A DNA stretch of 64,000 nt, taken from the NCBI RefSeq assembly GCF_905220365.1, contig NC_061128.1, forward strand, positions 2,542,001 to 2,606,000, in the 5' to 3' direction. The stretch is from Vanessa cardui (Eukaryota; Arthropoda; Insecta; Lepidoptera; Nymphalidae). Both the position numbers and the translations under genes were made by a program. The notes beneath the pieces are model-generated. The model saw only the letters and a list, made by a program, of their open reading frames with translations, ran no database searches and had not been told where the DNA came from. Position 1 is the first letter of the stretch, and the number at the start of each line of letters is the position of its first letter. Below, piece after piece: positions 1 through 13,506 of this stretch.

Positions 1-206
1 TATTTCTAATCGCATAAGATAATATAGCAGATATATAGTTTAATTTAGACATGAGTTGAATACATTTTCAGATTTATATAATATTTTAGTAACATTGAGA
101 CTTGAACCAAAAATATTTGTTCTTAATTTTATCTCTCCTCCATCAATATATATGGTACGAAATAATAAATAAATAAGTGGTGGGTGGGGGTTGGTGGAAA
201 CGGCCG

Positions 207-219
207 GGGTCGTCGACCC
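207..219. repeat. GGGTCG-n-CGACCC palindrome
   Basis: GGGTCGTCGACCC is part of a C/G-rich block (about 180-260). A related palindrome, CGGGTCGCTCGACCCG, lies at 1444-1459. A shared binding motif is possible. Confidence 0.5.
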
Positions 220-952
220 ATCGACCGCCCCCCCACTGCCTTCCCCTAGTCGTATCGAACCTTCGCGGATGTGATATGTCTTAGTTATTTTATATAGTCA
301 TTTTAAGCATGAGACTGGCTGTGACGTCTCATGGTCAAACGAAACGATGTATTATATGTTAATTAATATTTCATAACAAAATCTTAGATGTTCGTATAAT
401 TCTAAGAAACTACTGAATGGTTCTTGCTTCAGTTTTCAGGCATTAACAGGTCGATTCGTGAAAAAGTTTTCTTTCTTCTTTTTACAGAACTTAATCAAGA
501 AATTTATCTCCTTTCAAAGTTGGGCAACTCTCTCGAAACCTCCGTTTCCATAGAAAAGTATTAAAAATCTGCTATTTCTAGTTCAGTGCAGTACATGCGG
601 TATAGAATTTATTTAAGATATGAAGGTGTTTAAGGCGTTTTTAAATAAAAATATTTATAAAACATAAGAGTTTTCAAATGGTTATCGAGCGACGTGCAAT
701 AATTTCAAGGAAATATGCAACGAAAAAAACATAAAGCTGTGCTAAAACGAAAAAGAAAGAACGAGAAAGAAGATAACAGCAAATCTACAATATTTACCTT
801 GATGTCTTGTAAGACCTGTAAACAATTAGATTTATATTAGTTATGTACACATATAAATTTATACATACAATAATTATTAATAATATATAGCATAAACTTT
901 AATTTCAATATTATACTAATATGTAACACACGTGTAAGTACATACACATACC

Positions 953-989
953 AGTACGTCAAAGTAAATACTAAATACTTTGACGTACT
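953..989. repeat. Perfect inverted repeat, 14-bp arms
   Basis: AGTACGTCAAAGTA, a 9-nt loop, then the exact complement TACTTTGACGTACT. No protein or known element is associated with it. Confidence 0.85.
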
Positions 990-1292
990 AATTCTAAAGT
1001 TCCTTAATATTAAAATTTAATAAATGTATTGTTTTCTTAAACTTAACTGTCGAAGTAATAATTATTATTATTACTATATTAAAAACTTCACCTTCAAAAA
1101 TATTGACCAAAGTAGGCTAATAAGGACACGGTAAAATAATTCTTACTGCATATCAATGTGTTTTAAATATTTTCATATAGAATTAACCAAATCTTCCTCG
1201 TGAAATCCAGGCTATACAACCTTACCCGAAGCCAACAAGGCAATAGCTTAATTCATTTGTAAGGTTTTGAAATTAGCCCTTATAAATATATG

Positions 1293-1328
1293 TTTTTAAT
1301 CGAATAGAACATTCTATTCGATTAAAAA
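1293..1328. repeat. Perfect inverted repeat, 17-bp arms
   Basis: TTTTTAATCGAATAGAA, a 2-nt centre (CA), then the exact complement. It is a near-continuous palindrome. It may be a tiny MITE remnant or the product of a replication template switch. Confidence 0.85.
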
Positions 1329-2302
1329 TAGTCAGATAATTATTTTGTCATTCACTATTTTAAACACTTTCTGAATTTAGAATAGTGTGGCGATATTGTA
1401 GATATCAAAACTAAGATAAGCATTGATCGAGATGCGGGTAATGCGGGTCGCTCGACCCGTGAACGATCGACCTCAGATAACTAGCGTCTTAAAATGTAAC
1501 CATTCAGATTCTATACTGAAATATAGTGGTGTCGTACTGATACAGGTTCGTATCAAATAAATCAGTGTTGAGTGTAACGAAAATCTAACTTTGGCACATT
1601 TAAAAAGAGTTTCTATATTTTTATTTTTTTATATTGATGGGATGTTGTTGTCCCTGGCAACTGACTGGCAAATAAAGAGACAAAAATATTTCACTTAGAC
1701 ATTATTTTTAACATTAATTCACGACACATCAAGTGTGACAAGTTATAAATATCGGATATAAATAATTCATATGAAATATTTAAATATATTTTATATTCGA
1801 ATATTAATAAATAATAAATTGAATATTCATTTAAATATTAGATTTTTTAAATTTTACTAAAAGTTCGAAATAAGTTGACGATCAGGCTGAGTGGATGACG
1901 GAAACTAGATAAATTATACGCGGTTAGTTCCTTTTGAGTTAGTGCCAAGAAAACTTTATTAGTTTATTTTCAAATCTTCAAACAATTTATGTAATAATAA
2001 TATATAAGACGAATATGAACTATGAATAATCTATTTTATAAATTCTAGTTATTGACTTTACATATTAATTATATCTAACTTAATAATAATGTTTATCAGA
2101 CTACTTTCTAACCCTATGTTTTGAGTGTACATACATTTTCATACTATTATTTTACTAAAGTTGAAATGAGTAAAATGACGTTTTATTTCTCTAAAATTAC
2201 AAAGAAATACTTGTATATTTTAATATGAGGTAAATTCTTGAAAGCTTAAATATATATTGCATAAAAGAAATAAAAATTGTAGAGTGTTTAAAGAAAGCAA
2301 AG

Positions 2303-2354
2303 GTCAGCGCCCTGCGGAGTGACCCGGCCCTGATAATCAACCACTTCGCTCGAG
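2303..2354 (+). other. Coding-like GC-rich island with a good donor
   Basis: A 52-base block in very AT-rich sequence. It reads VSALRSDPALIINHFAR on the plus strand and ends at CGAG|GTAGGT, a good donor. The upstream AG (GCAAAG) lacks a pyrimidine tract. The minus strand also reads through (VVDYQGRVTPQGADLCFL), so the strand is uncertain. It could be an exon of a gene nested in the Tet intron, or a transposon scrap. Confidence 0.2.
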
Positions 2355-3088
2355 GTAGGTCAGTTCTATTTACACTATCAAACTATTTTATATTTGATTG
2401 TGATAATATTAACTTTGACGACTAGACCGTGAAATTTAAATATACGTTCATTGAAGTTATAAATATATAATAAAGCGAAGTGTAAGAAATGTAACATTTT
2501 ATATATTATAATATAGTATGTTTCACAGATGAAATTGAAGCCTGTAAGGAATAGAAATCGATCATCTGATATTCCGAAGACAATTACATGTAACTGTGAT
2601 ATCAACGAGTTTTTTAAAAAGAAATTCCCGCTGATTTATAAACATATTCATTTAAATATGTATATGAATTTCTTAGCTTCGCTAGCTAAGTAGTTTAAGT
2701 GGTGTTTTATTTTTTAAATAGCGGCTGAAATTTCAACAAAACATATTAAAGTTTTGTTTATGATTCTCCTATATTAATCACGAGTTAAAATTACTCAAAT
2801 ATTCATTCAAATTGACACTGACATAATATTGTCTCAAAATGATAATAACATCTAAGCCACAGTTTCTAAAACATCCCTTAAGCTAACAAGATAGCGAGCA
2901 CATGAATATCGATAAAACGTCTACTGGAAAAGTTACCGCGACCCGGTCTACGTTGTATATCCGGATAATAGTCCGGTTTCATTTATCATCACGTACCGTG
3001 TAAACTATTATTCAAACAAGTGTAGAACTGGTGTTAACGACGCGAACAGGTGTGACGTCGCATATCGATTAAACACGTGTTACAACTG

Positions 3089-3122
3089 ATCCGGATAACC
3101 GGTTCTAACTGGCTATCCGGAT
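3089..3122. repeat. Inverted repeat ATCCGGATA..TATCCGGAT
   Basis: Nine-base arms flank a centre containing AACCGGTT (3097-3104), the consensus of Grainyhead-type factors. Another TATCCGGATA lies at about 2957. A regulatory role is possible but not shown. Confidence 0.6.
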
Positions 3123-4269
3123 TTGTGTGATTCACATTAATTTACTAAAATCCAATTAATAAGTGCAAAATTATAATGTACTAACTAAACATTTGAATAC
3201 GACAGATTTCTTAGTCTGATATGTTTAAATTGAAAGGATTTTTACATATATACATTTATTATTTCTATATTCATTACTATAATATATTTTGACATCTATA
3301 CATCTTCTTTTTATTTTGTTTATTACATATAATCTGATCCTGCTAGATCTTGAAGTCGAAGGTAAATTGGGTACGAATTTAATCAAATATTATTATATTA
3401 TAAATACAATTTATTTATTTATAATAAATTTAAATATAATCTATTTTTTTTAAAAAAAGCGTACTTGACCTGCCATTACGCAGACTTTAATTTATTACTA
3501 AAAACAATATAATAAGGAAAGTTCTGTGAAAATGATATATCTGTTAAAATATATGGATTGAATTATGGCTGGATTTCCATAGAATATAAAAAGGTGTGTA
3601 ATTTACACGATATGTATTTTAATTTTGAGTTACTACTGAGTTTTTAGTTTTTTGTGGAATCCACGTTATTATTCGGTGGTAGCACTTGTCGAAAATAATG
3701 ATTACATATACGATTGTTATGAAAATAAATATTAACTTGAATCTTATAAATAAGTAATTATGTATTACTTTAGATTATGGAATCCAATTTAGCAGTGTAG
3801 TAATTACTTGTAGAATATTTAGAGCTTGTAGTAAAGACGAATATAGTCGCTCTATATTCATGATGGTCGCGTCTGCGATGCGTCTACGCGACTCTTGTAC
3901 ATATGCACATCCGCATATTTCAAATTCCATCCTATAACGATTTTAAATATCTTGCATAATTTCATTGGAAAGTTAATTAGGATTTAGTTAGTTAAAATAC
4001 AACTAAAGTTGAAAACATTTAAGGGATGTTGCAATAAATCTGATTTTTTTTAAATTTCGAACATACTTTAAAATGTTAACTCCTTATTATATTGCATTAA
4101 TTTGATTTATTTGCATACATTTTTATTAACATTTTAATGCATTGTTATCATAATAATATCAATTTAGATAAAAATGATATATTATTTAGTTGTATAGTAA
4201 ATATATATGTAGTTTCTTTTTTAATTAAAATAAATTCATAGTCTCCAGTGATATGAGTTCTACTATAAT

Positions 4270-4659
4270 TTACGTCCATTTATTAGTCACAGTCCCATGC
4301 GGGTGTCTTTGATTCTTCGCAAAACGCGGAGGGAAACGTCCCGGGATCGTCACGCACAAGTTCAAGGCCGGGATTCGCTGGGATCCGACTCCATGCAATC
4401 CCGAGGGCTCACGATCAGCCCACTGAATGGAAGCATTTAGGTTTGTTTGTAAACAAACTTTACATTTTATTAGAAGTTCAATACCCTTCCCGTCACCTGA
4501 ATTAGCTGAGTTCAACGTTCTGGCTATTTGAAGTTGCTGCTCTCTAAGGGTTCTATTGACGCTTGTGTTAAGAGTTAATAAACTTTTAGCTTCGCTTACA
4601 ACTCTTTGACTTTGTACTTTACCAATATTTTTTCTTATACGATTTTTGATTCTAAGCAA
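4270..4659 (-). other. Unidentified 129-codon open frame
   Basis: The frame is above chance length for this AT-rich region. Its first half is rich in Arg/Lys/Gln/Leu and helix-like (IKNRIRKNIGKVQSQ, then LREQQLQIARTL). Its second half is GC-rich with Pro/Arg (QRIPALNL, IPGRFPPRFAKNQ) and ends at TAG. A minus-strand acceptor-like AG lies just upstream of the Met, so it could be an exon. I see no domain. It could be an old transposon or retrocopy fragment, or a lineage-specific exon. Confidence 0.25.
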
Positions 4660-7332
4660 TCTTTAAATATTGTAAAGACTTATAAATTAAATAATTTCTA
4701 AACAACTTTTTTGACAACGTAATAATAGGGATTTTTTAAAGTACCTTATGAACATGTAAGTCATTGTTTGTTCATTGTTTCCCATTTATCTATTAGTGTG
4801 TTCTCCCCTCAAAATATTCACGATATTCTAACCTACCGCAACGTATAACGTATACGTCAAGGTTTCCGTGGGCGGGTCTATCACCACTACTCGAGTGGAT
4901 CGTAGTAGATTACTATTCTAATTTAAATTATTAAATATGTAATTTAACGTTTTAGTTTTTTCATATTACTTCGAATCTTTTATGTGTCATTTTATTTCAT
5001 TTTCTTATTTTCGAGACATATAATTTTAGAGTTAGGACTCATTCATCCATATATTTATTAATACTTCTACGTATTCTAAGGCGTAGTTAGTTGCGAAATT
5101 GCATTAAATACTCATCAGTGATATTTTTCAGCATTCTTTCTTTAAAAAATATACGTTTTAAATTTGAATCATATGAGAATTTCGTTTGTATTCCGGTGTA
5201 TTTGTTTATCTCGTATCGCAATCCACACGTAAACAAACGCAAATCGTTATCGTGCTTGAATGAAATGAGCCGCGGGTGACAGCGCGGCGGCGCACTGTCT
5301 AGCCTCACTGAGCTACGCGCTTACAGATATGATTTTGTTTTAAACGCTGTTCAACTATTTAATTCTTAAGAACACTACGTAAATTCAATGAAATGATATT
5401 TTGCAATATATTTAATACACGAATTAGGTAGTATTATGTTATTAAATACATACCTACACGTCTGATTTTAAAAACGAGCTAAAGTCATTTTGTTATAATA
5501 TGTTTAATATTATTTATTATTTATTGTATTTTATTTCGTGTAGTAAAATGGCACTGCAGATACAAAAGGTAACGACAGACTTATATTGAAGTTGGTTATA
5601 TAAATATGTGTACATACATTAACGCCAAAAATTATGCATTCATGTTTTAAATAAGAACTGCTGTTCATATAAAGAATGTGTCTTTGTCTCATTGTTTCGC
5701 AATAATGCTAATACTGTTTCATTTTTGAGTAGAAAGTTTGAGAGAAAGCAAAAGACCTACATAACAAAAGACTCCAGGCGAAATTTTTAATGTTCCAAAT
5801 AGGTTTTTTTAATATACTTAGTTATCGAAACTAATTTAATTTCATAAACTTTACAAAATCTTCCAAAATTATGAAATTTATAATAGCCTGGACAATATTT
5901 ATACGACAAGATTTTATATATAATAAAGAGATAAATTATTAAACATTGTTGTACCACCATTGTTTAGGTATATTCCATGATGAAGTGGAACAGCATTATT
6001 TAACGCGAGGTTATAGAAGCGAAGTGGATTGTATTCCTTCTCTATGAAAACATTTCAGTGGTAACTTTCATGGTAATCAGTCAAACGGTGCTGAAATCTT
6101 TCGTGTTTAGATTTTTGACGACAGACCTCGTTAGCTCAATGTGAAACGAATTTGTAATAAACTCAGAAGCATGCAGGAACTGCAAAGACCTAAGTGCTGA
6201 TTTTTCACTAGAATTGAAAAAAATCTAGATTCATAATAACTCATTGTTATTATTTCCTCTCGTGCGTATGTCAATTTATAATGCAAACCCTAAAAAGAAG
6301 AAAGCTCATCCGAGATCAATAAACCAGAGTCCATTAAACCTGAAACTTTGAAGACAGAAAGAGAAAAACTTTTAATAAAAAAGGAGATGTTGTATAATTA
6401 TTGGTTAACATTCTCGGAAACTAAATTAAAAAAATGCTAGCATTTTTTTTTCCTAGTATTTCTTAATTCTTATAAACTGTAAATCATATTTAATACAAAC
6501 GGTGGTGGTGACTGAAAAGCAAAAGCTGATCAGTAATTGGTGGATGTAATTGAAATTTAATAATACTATATTTTTAATATATTAAATAAGGTGCTTTGTA
6601 TTTGAAGAAGTACGAAATGCCTCCGTTTTCACTGTAACGAAACCATTCATAGATTTTTCTATTATGGCCCTATATGCTGGTTATGTATCAGTTTATAAAA
6701 TACTGCACTATACACAATTGTTTTACCCGTCATGATTGAATTATTAAATATTGTTTGACTTTATATTAATTATGCGTTGAATTTTGGAAACACGGTATTT
6801 GATAAAACCTTAAATATACGGAGACCAGCTAATTTTAGATGGTATGACTCGTAAAGTCAATTACGTCCCTCGTGTTAACGCGCGGAATTAAAATTTACGC
6901 TCGTCGTAAAAGCTCTATACGTGTAATGGATGACTATGAAATTACGGTGCTTTATGGATATGTCGTGTTCATTATTTAATAGAAAATAAATGTTGTAATA
7001 TGAGTATGAAAAATTCCATTCTGAAGTGTTGAGCGGAGAAATAAAGTTTTAAGATTGAAATAACTTGACGCCATATACTTAGAGTCGCCTCACAGACTTA
7101 TTTGACTTAAAAAGGGATCATTTAGGTAAACATAAAAGTGTTAGGCTAAAATAATATTTTAAACAAGAATGAATTATGCTACCAATGTCAACGATTCTCG
7201 CGCAGGTGATATAATAGTGCACAAAGATATATCCTTTATTCGCTTATGGTCAAAATTCGATATGACCGTGAAGAAACAGTGACAGGAGAAAAGCTCTTAT
7301 ACCCTTGTTTTAAATTGGAGTGTAATAAAGCC

Positions 7333-7362
7333 AACTGCCTAATTGCCTCTACTTAGGCAGTT
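7333..7362. repeat. Stem-loop with 10-bp perfect arms
   Basis: AACTGCCTAA, a 10-nt loop, then TTAGGCAGTT. This is too short for a microRNA precursor. Confidence 0.75.
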
Positions 7363-10339
7363 GTTACTGCAAAATGAAACATGGACCTCGGAATCTGCAG
7401 ATTTTTCATTTATTACATCAACTAGGTTATCACTAAGTTATTTAGACAAGTAACAAATCTTTCATAAATCAACTAATATATTGCAACAGACTATATTTTA
7501 GGCATCATGTGTCTAGACATTAATACTCATAATTAGCTGTCTAGAAACTTTGCAACACCCTGAGGTATTTATTATAAAGGTATATACATTAAAAATATGA
7601 GTAGAATTCTCAAAGGCTTCCAAGCCTAGTAATTTGTTCTAAGAAATCTTACCTTTAATACGATCGGATGTTTTTAGCAATTATAATGTAGAGACGATAC
7701 AAAAAGCGGGTCGTTAACATAAAATAGTTCATATTTAAGTTAATATTTCCGTGTGTTATTGTTGTATTTGGTAACCGTAGTTTCTGTCTGTGTAAGTACA
7801 AATAAAAACAACTAATCGAGCATTTTCATTAAACTAACATAAACATCACAGCTGGCAATAAGGTTTCAAAAGTTGTAAACAAACAGGGTGCCGTTTCACG
7901 TGTACAAAAGCGTACAAAAGTGAAAATTTACGGCTTTCAGCACGCGCCGAGTATTCCAATTATCCTGTCTGCCGTCAGCGCTGTCCACTGCTATTGATTT
8001 TCACTTTTTTGCTCGCTCTCATTGGCCCGTCTGTTTTGTTTTATAATATTAAAAATGTCATGTGCTCTACAAACGCGAGTTTAATGGATTCTTCTTGATC
8101 TTTTAGTGCTGTGTCACGGTCAGGCCAGTTCTTTATGCCAAGTTCAAATGAATAAAGCAGATTTACTACGAAATTTGAGTTGCTCGTTTTACTTCGGACG
8201 CGTTTTATTTAAAAATTGTTTATTGATCAGTACATATATATTCGTTTTATAGAAATTAGAAAGTATATTTAATTTGTTATCATAATACTGCTTACTAATT
8301 AATGTTTTAGGTAATTATAATATTGTTATGAAGCGATATTACAACGGTAAAGATTATGATCTACATATTGCTCAATTACTTTTGTGAGCATAAATGGCTT
8401 CGTATGAAGGTGCCATATTAATATTTTTGTTGTAATTCCACCTCGTTTTTAGGGATAAAACACTACTCTTAGTAATTTGTTAAAGGTTAATCGATCATTT
8501 GGATGATGGTAGTGGAATGATATCTTAGAAATGTTTTAGTTTGTGTGCGTTTGAGATCTCACACGTCAAATGCTTACTACGGTTTTCCGCGTGCGTGCAA
8601 ACCGTGGCCACGTGTTTTTATTTACACCACTATCAAACACCACGCGAACGATCGGCTCTCAATGAATCGAGGCCATAGTGTGACCTAAATTTTTATTCGC
8701 CACGCTACGCATGTGGGTGTTTGTGGATATAGCATGGCTACGTCACCAGCGTGCTGCACAAACGAGTAAGTTCACACGCAATCAATCTACACTATCAATA
8801 AACGGAAGCCTGTCTGTGTCTGGATCTGTAGCTTGCATGAGCATTGCATGAGATTTCTCATATATAGAAACGCCATAACCACAAGCAAAAATTAATTCGC
8901 AAATTGCCTGTAACATTTATGTTTACATTTTTAAATATAGAATATTATTGTACTTGATTATATTATACAATAAATACATATTTAACTTGTTTTTTTATAA
9001 TATTGCACAATTAATGGTACATATTTCGTCCATGTAGTCGCGGACATCTTAGTGTGTGCCACACGTGACGCCGTTAATTTTAAAAATAGAATCTTTGAAT
9101 CTTATGAAGCAGATTGATCGTGATTTTAATATGTTCACAGATTATATTATTTTTGAACTTATGTCGGCTAGAACTGTATGAATAACCACTTATAATGTTG
9201 ATGTTTGTCACCATCAAGTAAATACGTATATTTTGAAGAGTTAAATATTTTTTTTCCATAAAACTTATGACGGGTCCACGAAACAGGGTCGCTAGATAAG
9301 CTATCAGTTTTCGTCCAATCTTTATTTACAGAGTTATGTCAACTTCCATCACGATAGCCGATAATAATGAATCAGAAAAAAATATATACTTATTTAACTC
9401 GATAAATGCTCGATAACTACAGAACGCATTTCATATATTTATTCTACTTATTAGGTTTTTATTTTTAGCTTTGTCGATGTATGATGACGACGATGAATAA
9501 ATATTATTCCAAAATATTCAGCTAGATACAAAAAACAGACATGTATGCCGTAAATAAAAAATAGTTTAATCATAGTACTTTAAAAGAATGTAAGATTATA
9601 AAAAAAAAAAAAAAAACAAATTTTAACTACACTGTAATCGTTGGAACACAATAATTAGATTATATCTACATATGTACGCGTTTGATACAAGAAATCTCAA
9701 CGAAGGTTTTCCTTTTATTAAATTTTTCAAATATTATTAAACAGTTGATTTATTTTCTACGTGCATTCAAACACTCATACATACTTTTATATTATACATA
9801 GGTATATATGCCGTGCCGTCAATACGTAAATAAAGTAAAAAAAAACTAAATATTAATGAATTACAAATAGTATTTAATTTATACAGAATAACTAAATTTA
9901 GAAGGTCAATACAAATATGTGATAGGCAAAGGTATTAGAGAATTGGAAACAAAAAGTTTTAAATACTTTATTTAATAAAAATATAATTTCTTACTGTAGG
10001 TTTCTTAACATTTTATACATGAAAGTCAATTAAGTAATTTAATCATTTATTTGTATAATGATAAGCGGTCAAGCATTAACTATCCATCTTAGATTGGCTC
10101 TAGACGGTAACGCTCTACATTCACCGTCAGTTGTTACGAGGTTTAATGACCTTTCTATTATAGTGATAATTGGAATAAAATTAATTAAGTAATAAAATAA
10201 TATATGTTTTGCATTTTGTCAAATAATTTAATCGTCTATAAATAAAAAACAACGCACCTCAAGTTTGAGTCACCAGCCGGAAAATCCAGACACAAAATAA
10301 ATAAAAAACACAGCACACGCGTTCGAAAATTCAAAATGT

Positions 10340-10500
10340 AATTCGCGCGGGAAGTAGTGATGTGCAACACGGTATCGATGTCGGTGTTACGTAAGGCGCG
10401 TGGTGGGCCGGCGGCGTCGCACGTGACTGTGCCGGTGACGAGCGAGCGCGCCGCCCCCGCCCCGCCGCGCACAGATAAACAAATTACGATTTTTTTGATA
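10340..10500. promoter_or_regulatory. Very GC/CpG-rich island inside the Tet intron
   Basis: A short block with CACGTG, runs of CGCC and many CpGs, unlike anything within several kb. Overlapping open frames on the minus strand are low-complexity Arg/Gly/Ala products of the composition and not genes. It could be an alternative Tet promoter or first exon, or an enhancer. Its border shares GCACAGATAAACAA with 15196-15209. Confidence 0.3.
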
Positions 10501-13377
10501 CGTTGAGCTTTGATGTCCGTCTGTACCTTGTTTATTTTTTAATATGAGTCTGAATTTTGAAATAAATTGGCGACAATCACATAATTTTGTCATGATTTTA
10601 ATTAAATTATTAGAGAGAACGCTTTGTGTACTCTATATCAAAAGAAGTTCTTGAATTTTGAGGATTCCATTTCAATTTCAGAAACTCTAATCGTTAATTA
10701 CCTTTTGACCTTAAGTTAACCATGTTTTTTGTTTTAAGTTTATCATGACATGAATGATCTTACATGTAATACTTTACTTATAAAGCATCTAAAATTAAGC
10801 TCATAAATCATTTACAATAGGCCATTGTTATGTTAAAGGTCTCAACAAAATGAAAAGCAAATCGAAGGAGTTGAATCATAATATGTAATTTCAATTGAAT
10901 ATTTCCAATGTATTCGTAATATAAATGTATCGCTCATCGTAACAATACTTTTATCTCTTTTTCTCAAACGTTGTAAGAACATAAAAAACGTTTCTATCTC
11001 TGTCTCGTGGCTTATTCATTGGATTATAAAAATATGTTGTAAAATCTATGTATATTTTTGTAATCAGTAATGCTTACCATGAGATAATTAACATAATATT
11101 ATATTTTGCGATTATTTTTATTATTCAAGGTGAGACATGCCTCATAACCTAGTATGGGATTATTCATGCCCAATGATTAACTCAAGGCTAAGTAAACAAA
11201 ACAAAGAAGAAATACAAAATTCTGTATCGAAGTAAGATAGGTCTTTATGAGGTCATTATTATTTATCACTCGAAATATTATGGAAGTATACCCTCCAACA
11301 AAATACAACACAACGTTTTATATTAATGTGCACTATTAACAATGTAATACAAATAATAATATTCGCACGGGTATAATACTGATACTAAATATAGGTATTA
11401 AAAAATTTGTTTATTTGCGACATAACATTAGAAACATCTAAAATTATCAGTGTTTCTTTACTATATATCCATGTTTTATAGACAAAATGCATGGACCTTC
11501 CTCTCGAATCACTCTATCCATTAAAAACCGCATCAAAATCCGTTGCGTATTTTTAAAGATCTTAGCATGCATAGGGACTGGCAGCGAATTTGTATTATAC
11601 TATGAAATGATTATCAAATAAACATTTATTGTAGTTATTACTAATGAAAAAACAAATATAATTCACTTATATTTATTACAGCATTGAAATACGTTGGTAG
11701 CTGTCAATTTTTTACTTAATTTCCACTATGAAGTATAAAGTTTAATTAATTTTATTCAAAATTAAATTCTCGACAGCGTTGAATATAAAAGTTGAAAAGA
11801 AGATTAATGTTAAACAACATACGTATGATTTTTAATTAAAAAGTTTTTAATTGATGCCGCCGCTGAGCAGGACTGAGCAAATATTAATGAAGATACTTTG
11901 ACCATAATTTTCTTAGAACATCCTATATATTACAATAGCGTTCAATATATTGTATAATATGTAACATACTAAAGGTCTCAAGTAATAGTAGAATTGTAAA
12001 CAAGTATTTATAAAAATGTATAAAATAAAGTTTTTTCATGGTTAGTAATTAAATAAAATTCGCATCGACGGTAAAATCCTACTCGTAATTGAACGAGTTT
12101 AAGAACACGGTTTTAGTCTCACTATTTTTTAAACTAAATAGTATTTCCCCTAAGAAATATCCTTATTTATATATAATTAAAGGACGACTACGGTATTGTA
12201 TCTCGAAGAAGTAAAATTCATGCAACTTGTAATTATTCTATGACTTATGTATATATTGTCAATTATTCAAAAATAATGCGAATATAACCGGAATAAGTCA
12301 TTCTAATATTATAAGATTTTCCAGAAGTTTAAATTAAAATTTAGAATTTATTGAATTACATTGATAAAGCTTCTGGTACTTTTTATTTGAAGACCACAAT
12401 AACTGTTTAACAACAAAATGTAACATACAGATAAACGATTTCAACGATAATAATTGTAAAATTGGTTCACATACATTGGGCATTAAATATTTTTTTAATT
12501 AATATACTGAAGAAATATCATATTATTTCATTATATGTTCCAATATATTAATAAATAAGTTATATGTATCGGGAGGCGAGCGCCCGAACATGTTAATTAT
12601 CGAGTATCTGATATGTATAATGAATGTGTTTTCTTCTCCCAGTTCCTGCATGATAAGCCCGACAAACAAAATTACTTTTGATAATGTTGTCCCATATATT
12701 TATCGCAATAATATAATAAAGACGAAACTTTGTATGTTTTGATAATCTGTCATTGTCTGTGTGTATCACAGATAAAAGCTAGGTTTAGTAGATAGTATTT
12801 AGTATATGATACTCGTGATTTAATATAGGCTGGTTTAAGTTATAATTACAAGATCTCTTTCTGGTTGCCTTGGATTGTTGTACTATTCGATTGTTGTTCG
12901 TAAATGTATACTTAGACATTTGATGTGTAAAATTTCCGAGGCCGTTTCCTTTGATAATAATCAGTAGGAGGACGTATTAAAATCATGGATCGGCTCAAGT
13001 AATTTTATGTTAATAAATTTAGAATGAAATTCAAATATGAGTTTTTAATGCCATTCTCATGACTCGCCTTTTACTAAAACTTATATTTGAAACAGTTATC
13101 AATATTCATTATTAGTAATTTTCGGTTTGATTGTTTTATCCAATAAATGGTATAAATATATATTTTAACTTAAAAGGGGTCTTTGATTGATTGAAATATA
13201 TAATATTTAATTGCTTTTTCAAGTTGGTAATTAAACTTTAACCATGGTAATACAGAAATTATTTAATTAAGTGTACGCGCCGAAACGAATATCTAAAATT
13301 ATATCATATTTTTGCATTACATATTATTAATTCACAAATTATTTTGTTTCGTAGGTGAAATCAGTTTTAATGAACAA

Positions 13378-13506
13378 TTAACGAGCTACGAGTTCCGGTT
13401 GTAGCCCGTAGCGGTCGTAGAAGCGTTCCGGTCGGTCTACGCGGTACTTATGCAAAAGAGGCCGATATTTCATCGCTCCTCCGTCTATTGCAGCTCGCAT
13501 TATCAT
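13378..13506 (-). other. Small open frame (42 codons) with protein-like composition
   Basis: The frame lies in a GC-richer patch. Its C-terminal 30 residues are rich in Tyr, Arg, Pro and charged residues (HKYRVDRPERFYDRYGLQPE), unusual for random AT-rich sequence. The stop is TAA. There is no recognisable domain and no splice support. It may be a micropeptide, an exon fragment or chance. Confidence 0.2.

Noticed and set aside
7333..7362. Hairpins considered as microRNA precursors (also 51657-51678, 52051-52082)
   Set aside because: The stems are 8-12 bp, too short for a pre-miRNA.
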